A stretch of 64,000 bases of DNA from Euborellia annulipes (Eukaryota > Arthropoda > Insecta > Dermaptera > Anisolabididae): the NCBI GenBank assembly GCA_023213315.1, contig JAKCPI010000438.1, positions 1-64,000 on the forward strand. The letters are read 5' to 3'. How positions within the stretch are numbered: position 1 is the stretch's first letter; each line of letters starts with the position of its first letter. The notes under the pieces are model-generated. The model was not told the DNA's origin. It made no database searches and saw nothing but the letters and a program-made list of their open reading frames with translations. This document shows positions 1 to 9,163 of the stretch, piece by piece. The position numbers and the translations under genes are program-made.

Positions 1-269
1 TTAAAATGTTATTTATATACAAATTGTTTCATATACAGGAATTAAAATGAATAGACTATAATGATTTGACAAATTATAATAGGTCGTAATCAATCTAACT
101 TCGATGTGGTAGAAGATGAAGGAAAAAGGAACATTTTGTCGTTAAGTGAATATTTTAGGAAAAGAATGAATAAATTTGAATCTTCTTATATGAGGTAATA
201 TTAAATAGGCGAAGAGGTTTAAATTTTAATGTGACTGTAAAGTGTAAGGCACGAACAACCGGAAAATTT

Positions 270-415
270 ACTCTGGATGCTTAAGAATCCATTAAGCATT
301 TGCCACAGAAAGTGAAACAAGACTGGCATAGAGGAATGAGAAGAAATTCCAGTCTTGGCTGGGGTAACTCGTGGTCGCTATCCACGTACTCACTAGGTGT
401 GAACTGATCGATATT
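270..415 (+). repeat. Degenerate dispersed repeat shared with 46590-46850
   Basis: AACTCGTGGTCGCTATCCAC (about 366) matches AGCTCGTGGTCGCCATCCAC (about 46783), with similar purine-rich sequence before it (GAAATTCCAGTCTTGGCT versus GGAATTCCTGTCCCAGCT). It could be a SINE or LINE tail; I do not recognise it. Confidence 0.4.
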
Positions 416-660
416 AATTAAGCATTTAGAGATTCGAAATTTTGGTTTACCTTACGTCCCTTTTAAAAATAATTTGTATTTGTAAACATTAAAACGGATA
501 AGAAATTATACTATTCAAGAACTGAATAAAAAGTTAGACAGTTTGTGAATTGTATAATATAATTTCACGATCTGGGTATATTGAATTGAATTTTGATCCA
601 AGACATTGAAGAGTGTGATCAACAAATCCAAATTTCTTGGCAACATTTAACGTAAACGTT

Positions 661-1300
661 TAAGGTGCGCGTCTCGAAAAGCCGTTAGAACACGATTGAC
701 TACCGAGTTACTCGAGGCGGCAAGAGATGGCGTTAGTTTTTCCCATAGTAATACAAGGGATTTATTTCAGTTTATTTGAAAGATTCCAGCTAATTAAAAA
801 GGGTAAAAAATTAATTATTTTTTAACACAATGAATACTAAATTAATTATCTATAAGATATAGAGCGAATTTTTTTTAAATATCTTTTATTTAATGCGATT
901 AATCTAAAAAAAAAATTTTTATTTTTTCGAAAATCAAAAAAAAGGGCTTCTATAAGTTGTAGATATTTTAAATAGCTTTAATTTAAAAAAAATTTGAGGT
1001 CGATAGCTTCAAAATTATGGCCGCTGGAATCTCCCAAAATTATCACCCCAAGACGCCCACCTTAAAGAGACTAAACTTTAGCTATTAAATTTTAATATAA
1101 ATGACTAAGTTATGATCAACATTTTTTTCTCTTTAAAATCTTTTAGTTTTTCTTTTTTGAAAAAATTTTGTATGTAGAATGTATGTATCTTTTTAATGAT
1201 TTCAAAAATCAAGACATAAAAAAAATTTGAGGTCGATAGCTTCAAAATTGTGGCCGTTGGAATCTTCCAAAATTAGCATCCCGAGACGCGAACCTTAAGA
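661..1300. repeat. Inverted-repeat element bounded by TTAA
   Basis: TTAAGGTGCGCGTCTCG near 660 and CGAGACGCGAACCTTAA near 1290 are inverted. The right half is duplicated inside (AAATTTGAGGTCGATAGCTT at about 990 and 1225). A third piece, 1990-2111, is interrupted by the 2120-3383 element. The superfamily is unclear; TTAA would fit a piggyBac-type target but the termini do not. Confidence 0.45.
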
Positions 1301-1666
1301 TCCAAAATTTTTTTTTATTATAAGTCCTGAAAAATTTTTCTATTATATGTCTTATAAATGTAGTTATAGTCTAATTTTCCCGTTAGGCCAGACGTAGGAT
1401 CAGACAAGATCAGACAGAATATCTTGACTTGCGGGATTTGCTTACAATGGGAAGTGCTGGGTGTAAAGAAGTTGATAAGTAAGCATTTTATTTAAGAAAT
1501 TAAAAAAAAAATTTTAAACAGTTTTGAAAACGCATTGGGGTGCTTTTTGTATAAAGATCTTGCAATAAAAACTGGGAGCAATACTATTCCACACAGTTAC
1601 AATCTTTTCGCCTATTTAATAAAAATTTTTATTTTATATTTATTTAGAACTTGTAATAAAAACGTA

Positions 1667-4600
1667 ATGTTAACAAAAAATAATGAAGATACAAAAAGTA
1701 AAATGGAAGAAGAGGAAAAACCAAAACAGGAATTTAAAAAAGAAATCGTTTGGGTGAATGTATTCATTCTAATTCTTATACATCTTTTCGCTCTCAGAGG
1801 GATGTATGTTTATTATTTTTTTCAACTGAAATGGCAAACTTGGATTTATGGTAAGTTATTATAAAAAAATTGCTTTTGTAATTTTTTTTTTTTCCCAACA
1901 AAATTTTTTATATTTTATTTTATATATTTAAAAAAATTTCCCCATCTCAACGACTTGAAAGTATTATTTTTTTAATATAATATATAATAATTATTTAATG
2001 TGATTAATCTAAAAAAAAAGGCTTCTATAAGTTGTAGATATTTTCAATAGCATTAATTAAAAAAAAAGAAAATTGAGGTCGATAGCTTCAAAATTGTGCC
2101 CACTGGAACCTCTCAAAATCAGTGGTTTCCAAACTTTATGTTACAACCCCTCCCATAAAAATATTTAATCGTATAAAATAATACAAAAACAAAGATTTTT
2201 AAATAATAAATAATATATGAACTTCATATATCCGAATGTCGTGCTGTGGTCCAGTGGTAGGGCCGTGGTTCGACTCCCGGCGGCACACCCTTATTTTTTC
2301 GGATATATAAATAATAAATATATAATTGATTTTTAAATAATTAAATTATTAATTCATATGCCCGATAAAAATTAAGGGTGTGCCGCCGGGAGTTGAACCA
2401 CGGATCCATCAATTTGTACTCGATGTGGGCTTATCACTAGACCAAATTCGGCGCCGATTTTGGGTCCATTTCTCCTGATAACTAAAATTGCTTTCCAATT
2501 GAGTTCATATCCCCGAATGCCGTGCTGGGTAAGGGCAGATTGAGTACAAATTGATGGATCCGTGGTTCAACTCCCGGCGGCACATCCTTTTTTCGGGTAT
2601 ATGAATTAATAAATATTTAATTATACAGGGTGTCCGGTAAAGAATGGATAACCTTGAAATGTCTTATAGTATAACTTATGGCCGTTCAGAAAAAAAATTG
2701 AAACAAAATATATCATAAGTAATACCTAAGATATGATTTTTTTAAAAGAAAGGTCTAATTTTTTTACCTTGTTTTACTTTTATGAACACTACGATCAGAA
2801 ATGAATGGATTCCATCGGTTTGTTGTTATTTTATTATTATACACGAACTATGCTAATAGATAAACAGTGAATAGTATGACTAGCTATTGCACTTTTTTAT
2901 TAAAAAAATAGCAAATTAATTAATTTTAGAAAAACTTTGCAAAATTTATTTTTTAAACAATGTTTAAACTTTTAATGGTACAATTCATAAATGTATCTAC
3001 AATAAATAGTGAATTATTGCCTTTAATGTAGAAAAGGAGAAAATTTTACTAAATATCAAAATTTGTAATATGGGAACATTTTTTTAAATTTAATGTCATA
3101 TCATATCATATCATCATATCTTAGGTACTACTTATGATATATTTTGTTTCAATTTTTTTCTGAACGGCCATAAGTTATACTATAAGACATTTCAAGGTTA
3201 TCCATTCTTTACCGGACACCCTGTATAAATTTCGTTTCGCTACACACGCGATGTATATAATATCTTAAATTATTGTATATGCAATTTCTTATTTAAAAAT
3301 TTTTAATTATAAAAATTCGAGCCTCCCTTTAGTCTAATCCGGGGCTTCCTAGGGAGGCGAGCCTCCCACTTTGGAAAACGCTGCCTTAAATGAACGTGTG
3401 GTCATGTCTTAATAAAGTTGAAACGGTAGCCAGTTTGGTTGCCTGACTTCTAGGCGTTTAGGAATTTTAATACAACCTTAATACTTTCTTTTCATCCCCC
3501 ATGGTATATATTTAAATAGCTATCCTGATTTTTTCTGAGAATCCCTATTTATGCAAAATTAAAAATTTTTAATTTTTGTTGCATATAAATTTGGTCTTTA
3601 TTATTTCAGCCACTATATTTGGTCACCTTTCTGGTGTAGGAGTTACCTTAGGAGGACATCGACTTTATGCTCATCGGACTTATAAAGCGGTTTGGCAACT
3701 TCGACTTTTTTTAATTATGTGCCATACAATGGCAGGTCAGGTATGTTTATTGATTGATTTTAATTTTTTTCTGTAAATCTTTTATTAATTTTTTGAGAGT
3801 AGAATTTTTTTTTAATTTAATAATTGTTTCCAGAACTCTCTGTACACGTGGTGTCGTGATCATAGACAGCATCACAAATATAGTGACACGGATGCGGATC
3901 CACATAATTCAAATCGCGGATTCTTTTTTTGCCATATGGGGTGGCTTCTTATGAGAAAACATCCGGAGGTTTTTGAAAAAGGAAGAGCAATCGATATGTC
4001 CGACCTGAAAGCTGATCCATTTGTGGAATTTCAAAGAAAGTATGTGATTTATTAATTATATTGATTTCATAAATGTCACAAACAACATCAAGTAAAATGT
4101 TATGTCGTGGATCAATATATTAATATTAGCTAGGAACCGACCGAATATTCGGTTTCGGCCAGTTTCGGCCAAAAATCATGGTTTCGGCCGTAGTTTCGGT
4201 TTCGGCCAAAAAGTAGCCGAAACTTTCGGCCGGCCGAAACCAGAGTCTGAAAAAATGGGATGAGATTTGCATGCAAAAAAAGGTCAAATGATTTTCACTT
4301 GAGGGAGAAAAAAATCCAAAAAAAAAGGTAAAATGAAAAAAAAATTTATAGGAGATACAAGTTTCGGTTTCGGTTACGGTTTCGGCCGAAACTAAAGTTA
4401 AGGCTGAATATTCGGTTTCGGTTGAAAATCTTGTTTCGGTCGGACCCTAATATTAGCCTTATAGGCTTTAATAAAAAAACCTAATTCAAGCTTTTATTTT
4501 TCTGGTTTTTAAGCTTATTTTGAATATTTACTCTTCTTTTTACTTTCTCTTAACTATATATGTAATATTTGACTTTGAGGATGTACAAGATTATATAACT

Positions 4601-6610
4601 CACTAAATGTATTTGGAAGTTTACTTGTATTAGTATTCAGATGGATTTGAATGAATTACCGAAACTGAGAAATGTGCGCAAACCAGTCGTCAGTATTATA
4701 ATTCCTGAAAAATAAAAAAATTTTTGTATAAGAAAATTTTTTATTAGAATTCATTCAAATCCATCTGAATACTAATACAAGAAACTTCGAAATACATTTA
4801 GTGAGTTATATATGTAATATATAGAAAGTATTGCGATCATGTCAAAATTCTGTTTCGAGATTTTGATGGAAATATTTATTTATTTTTTATTTATTTATTT
4901 AAGGTCCTCTAAATCCAAAAAAAATGGGTCTTGTAAATGGGTCTGTCTGTCTGTAAGTATATCTCAAGAACGAAGAGACGGACAGTTAAAATAAGCTTTT
5001 GAACAAAATCGGAAAAAAGTTCTTTACTGAGGTACTTTCTCAGTTTTTTCGATTTTCTCAAAATTGGCTCTAATGATTTTGATTAAAATTCATAAATCAA
5101 CTATTTTTTAGATCCTCTTTAAAATGTATATTCTCAATTTGTCTTGATAATTGTTCGAAGTACTCTTGTACTTCACAGGAAAAAAATGGGAGAAATTGTT
5201 GTCATGGTAACGGAATATAAATGTTTTCCCATTTTGATTTCAATTCATAAATCAGCTATTTTCTAGATGCTTTTTTAAAGTATATCAGTAAAATCTTTTG
5301 TGAAAATTGTTTGAAGTACACTTTAATGATGAAGTATTTCAGATTTTTCAAATTCATTTTTCCATAGAGCCAATGTTAAATCCCTATGGGGATTTGCATG
5401 TAAATTTATTTTATTACACATTTTAAAAAAATTTTCCTATTCTTATGAAATTTTGTATTTATTTGTTTCAGATATTATTTTCCACTATTTTTATTTGTTT
5501 CACTATTCCTTCCGGCTTTTCTTCCGTGTATTTTGTGGGGAGAAAATGTATGGAACTCATTTTGTGGTTCATTTTGTTATCGTTACATTTTGGTCCTCCA
5601 CATGACTTGGTTTGTAAACAGTCTTGCTCATTTTTACGGAATGAAGCCCTATAATAAGTAAGTAAATTTTTTTTAACTGAAATTACTGACATAATTACTG
5701 GATTTAAGCAAGATGGAGGCCCTTAGGCAATCCAAATCTTGGGGCCCTAATATGATTTTATCACACAACAGTTCAGAGCCAACCCCCCTCCTCCGAAATG
5801 CTCAAAATATAGCCAAGGGGCTCGTGGAAAAATCGAAATTTATACTTGTACTTGGTATCGTATTGAAAGGAAAGTATCGATATCAGAAAGTATCGGAAGA
5901 AAAGTATCGAGTATTTTTTAAAGTATGAGTATTTTTTCTTTTTTTTTTTAAGTTTTTTCGGCATCTTAGGCTACTGACGTCGTTCAAAGGGCCCAACGGA
6001 AGATTAACGCGGTATACTGGTATGCCATTTTCCTTAAAGTAATGAGTACCAGGGGGACGGGGCTTTCTCAACCAAAATACAGATTTCGCCAAAATAAAAG
6101 TCTGTCTATTTTCACTGGTCGACAAAAATGAATTTTTTTTCTTTCACAAGAATAAAGATAAACAGAGGAACAAAAAAATAGCCAACTAAGGGAGGGGATT
6201 TATCAAAAAACATAATCCACTTTAAAATTGTAAATTTAATTTTAAACATTGAAATAAAAAAACTTGTAAACTTGTTTCAGCTCTCTTCCAGAAAGGGAAA
6301 AATTTTGAAGCGAAATATGTTTAAATTAAATAATTTTTATTTTTATTTTAGACATGTTCATCCTGTCGAAAATCTATTTGTCAGCATTGCTACAAACGGT
6401 GAAGGATGGCATAATTACCATCATGCTTTTCCTTGGGATTACCGTGCTGGAGAAATTGGCAAATATAATATTAATGCCAAATTAATTGAATGGTTTGAAA
6501 AACTCGGCCTGGCTAGTGATTTAAGAAAAGCTTCAAAGGATCTTATTCAAAAGAAAGTTTTGAAATACGGCGACGGTTCGCATATATTTGCAAAAGAAAT
6601 GATAAGCTAA
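1667..6610 (+). CDS. Acyl-CoA delta-9 desaturase, 5 coding exons
   Basis: Coding exons are 1667-1850, 3610-3740, 3834-4039, 5472-5657 and 6352-6610; all junctions are GT-AG and phases agree, giving 321 residues and a TAA stop. The three histidine boxes of membrane fatty-acyl desaturases are present: HRLYAH (78-83), HRQHH (115-119) and HNYHH (256-260), plus the NSLAH motif (223-227). Hydrophobic segments lie near 35-55, 60-75, 90-105 and 175-222, as expected for an ER membrane enzyme that puts a cis double bond into acyl-CoA using cytochrome b5 and a di-iron centre. The N-terminus is a short charged, Lys/Glu-rich tail, and the C-terminus matches the GDGSH ending of insect desaturases, so the protein looks complete. 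The ATG at 1667 lies 19 bp after a possible acceptor (TTTAG at 1643-1647), so a 5' UTR exon may lie upstream. Substrate regiochemistry is inferred from the family. Introns hold hAT and family A insertions. Confidence 0.93.
2241..2286 (+). repeat. tRNA-headed SINE fragment, copy 1
   Basis: Box A (TGGTCCAGTGG) and box B (GGTTCGACTCC) of a Pol III promoter, plus matching acceptor-stem ends GTGC/GCAC. The sequence between the boxes is too short for a tRNA, so this is a deleted SINE head, not a tRNA gene. Confidence 0.6.
2380..2453 (-). repeat. tRNA-headed SINE fragment, copy 2 (inverted)
   Basis: On the reverse strand: box A TGGTCTAGTGA and box B GGTTCAACTCC about 40 nt apart in a 73-nt tRNA-length unit ending CGGCGGCAC. 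Opposite to copies 1 and 3. Confidence 0.6.
2520..2583 (+). repeat. tRNA-headed SINE fragment, copy 3
   Basis: Shares GAGTACAAATTGATGGATCC, GTGGTTCAACTCC and CGGCGGCAC with copy 2. Box A is damaged. Each copy is followed by T-rich DNA and ends near a (C)GGATAT / CGGGTATAT block. Confidence 0.55.
2624..3225. mobile_element. 602-bp Tc1/mariner-like MITE with ~115-bp terminal inverted repeats
   Basis: Begins TACAGGGTGTCCGGTAAAG and ends with its reverse complement. The arms stay complementary for about 115 bp (to AAGATATGAT). Flanked by TA on each side. No ORF. Confidence 0.8.
4131..4449. mobile_element. hAT-type MITE, 319 bp, TSD ATATTAGC
   Basis: Termini TAGGAACCGACCGAA / TTTCGGTCGGACCCTA. 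The 8-bp duplication ATATTAGC at 4123-4130 and 4450-4457 is exact. The interior is built of repeated TTTCGGCC-type blocks. In desaturase intron 3. Confidence 0.85.
4594..4810. repeat. Small foldback element
   Basis: The arm from TATAACTCACTAAATGTATT at 4594 is mirrored at 4748-4810 (AATTCATTCAAATCCATCTG...). A solo piece of the same family (GACTTTGAGGATGTACAAGA) lies at 31191. Confidence 0.65.
4818..5460 (+). repeat. Family A repeat, copy 1 (abuts desaturase exon 4)
   Basis: Begins AGAAAGTATTGCGATCATGT, passes through GTCTGTCTGTCTG and AAGCTTTTGAACAAAATCGG, and ends CTTATGAAATTTTGTATTTA about 10 bp before the splice acceptor at 5471. Non-coding. Confidence 0.75.
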
Positions 6611-6689
6611 AAAAAACTAATACACTGATCAAATCGAAAATATTATATTTTGTTTTAAGAAAATCTTTATGGTTGTTAGATATTTTTCA

Positions 6690-7790
6690 TTCCTTTTCTT
6701 AAAACTTTTGTGGTTTGTATTATTATTATTATTATTATGGGAGTTTTTAATTATTATTAATTACACAGGGGAACAAAAAGACCTTTTTTTTGTTGCCGGG
6801 GTATTTATTAGGGTATTTGGGTAGCGCTGATTTCAAAAATGCCATCAGTTTCGCCACGTCAAGTCTAATTTTAGAGCTTTAGAGAAAATAAAATTTTATA
6901 AGAAAATGTGCTCTAAAACGTCTCTTATTTGGAGTTACCTGAATTTTCATTAAGGCCTCACCCGTTAAAAATATGCAGATAGTTAAAATACATATAAATT
7001 TGAAGTTTCAGTCCAATGGGAGGTCATTTAGACGTGCCGCAAACGTCTAAAAGTTAAAAAAAAAACGAATTTTTCAAGTTTTTTACTTTGGACACCCCTA
7101 ATACAATTTTTCTGACCCCTAAATGCAAAAAACATATTTTTACGATATTCTATAGTTCCTTAGCTTTTCAAAAATCATTTATTCGTGAAAATATATAACG
7201 AAATTATGAACAAAATAGTTAAATAGTAATAAGTTTATTTCTATGAGCTCTACTGTCGGAGGGAGAGCAAAGCGCCTAAAAGATAGGCAGCCAAAGGGTC
7301 TTTTTTTACCAGATTCTGATAACTGTTTTGTTTATAATTTCGTTAATTATTATGAATAATTTTTGGAAAGCTAAAGAACTATAGAATATCGTAAAAATAT
7401 GTTTTTTGCATTCATGGATCAGAAAAATTGTATTAGTGGTGTCCAAAATAAAAATAAAAAAAAACTTTAAAAAATTCGAATTTTCTTGACTTTTAGCGGT
7501 TTGCGGCACGTCTAAATGACCTCCCATTGAGCTGAAACTTAAAATTTATATGTATTATAACTCTGTTTATTTTTAAGGGGTGTCGCCTTCTTCTCTATAG
7601 CACTAAAACTAGACGTGATGGGGCAAAACTGATAGCATTTTTGGAATCAGCGATACCCAAATACCCAGGAATAGCTTCAAATACTCGGGCAACAAAATCA
7701 CTGTTCCCCTTAGAGTATTTATATATTTTAAATAAATCATTAATACAAAATGTGGACTATAATTAAAAACACTCATAATAATACCTTCTT
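6690..7790. repeat. Foldback element nested in a locus-G family element
   Basis: The inner foldback (about 6768-7712) has ends AGGGGAACAAAAAGACC / CACTGTTCCCCTT and arms with GGTATTTGGGTAGCGCTGAT and GACGTGCCGCAAACGTC. It sits inside GTGGTTTGTATTATTATTAT...TGTGGACTATAATTAAAAAC flanks, the locus-G family. It begins 80 bp after the desaturase stop. Confidence 0.7.
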
Positions 7791-8509
7791 TTTCCAAGAA
7801 AAATTGATTTTTTTTTTTTTTTTTGAAGTTCAAATCTAACAATTAATTTTTTTTTAATGGATTAGTGCAATTATCTTCCATTCCAAAGAAATTCTAACAA
7901 ATAATTTTTGTAAGGGAAGGGATTCTTGTGAGATTCCAGGTAAAATTTATTAAAATCACCAAAAAATTTTTGATTATAAGGTTTTTAGCACTTAGTTACT
8001 AGCGGAGAATAGAAATTTATAAATTACAAAGGAAAAATTAAAATTCCTAAACAATATTATTTTTTTATTGTCTATCAATTAATTTGAACAAATAAATGGT
8101 CTAAATTGTCTCAGATGTCAAAAGATTCGAGTTTGGTGTACAAAAGTAAGGAAAATTTTTAAAAATCATGGAAAATGAAGAATAAAATTAATATAAGGAC
8201 ATTCAAACAAATCACAAATTGTAACGAATGCAAGGAGGCATGACTTCCTGAAGATGGGAAGCTTCTAGCATCCGAAATCAAATAAATAAATTGAGTCAAA
8301 AAATATCAGCGTTTTTATTTTAACCTGAGGCCATCCTTCAAATGTCCATTCACAAAAGTATTCAAAAAGAAATATTAATGACCGGTTGCTTCACTTCTAG
8401 TCAACTAGAAAAATTATCTGACCTGTCAACTAGCAAAATTATCTGACCGAGAGTAAATCATCGATATCGTAACCAAGAAGACGCTTAACCTTCGAGTTAA
8501 AAAGATGAG

Positions 8510-8945
8510 TTTTCAATTATTTTTTACATGCTCTTTAAAATGTATATTCTCATTTTGCCCTTAAGGTGTTTTGAAGCACACTTTACTTCATAGGAAAGAT
8601 AGGAGAAATGGTTGCCATGGTAACAGAATATAAATCTTTTTCTTTTTAGATTAAAATTCATATAAATTAACTATTTTTTAGATGCTCTTTATAAAGTACA
8701 TCAGTAAAATTTTTCGTGAAAATTGTTTGAAGTATACTTGACTGAAGTAGTAGTTCAGATTTTTCAAATTCATTTTCCTGCTCTTCCTTCCATAGAGGCA
8801 ATGTTAAATCCCAATGGGGATTCGCATGTTAATTTCGCTTCAAAAGGGGGTCCCCTTTGGACATTTTTACACATTTTAAAAATTTTTCCAATTCTTATGA
8901 AATTTTGTACTTATTTAGGATTTTCTATTGTATATAAAAGATAGA
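8510..8945 (+). repeat. Family A repeat, copy 2 (partial)
   Basis: Starts in the middle of the family (AAAATGTATATTCTCATTTTG) and carries GGTTGCCATGGTAACAGAAT, TTCCATAGAGGCAATGTTAA and the GGATTTTCTATTGTATATAA end. The open frame across it is incidental. Confidence 0.75.
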
Positions 8946-9163
8946 AAAATAACCATATTTTATACCAGATTTATTATTAATTTTAATTTATTTAGACGAA
9001 TGTTTATTATCATGTTAACGAATCAAAAGTTAACGTCTAATGTTTAAAATTTAGTGACGTTATCTTTATAGAGTATGTTATCAAACAACGACGCTATCAG
9101 GAAATACATTCATCAGGTAGAAATAAAAATTTAGTTAACCGGTTAATTTTCATTAAATAAACC

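Larger units (their letters stand above)
2120..3383. mobile_element. hAT-like element with nested SINE fragments and a Tc1-like MITE
   Basis: Left terminus CAGTGGTTTCCAAACTTTATG and right terminus ACTTTGGAAAACGCTG are the common hAT CAGTGGTTCCCAAA-type ends. Flanking 8-mers CTCAAAAT / CCTTAAAT match only 5 of 8, so the duplication has decayed or the ends are mis-set. No transposase. Confidence 0.5.

Noticed and set aside
2380..2453. A tRNA gene on the minus strand
   Set aside because: Length and boxes A/B fit, but the copies are damaged relatives of each other inside a transposon and no proper anticodon arm can be folded; SINE head is the simpler reading.
6768..7712. Hammerhead-like foldback downstream of the desaturase
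   Set aside because: It has inverted arms with ACGTGCCGC and CGTCTAAA but no CTGANGA..GAAAC core, so it was listed only as a foldback element.
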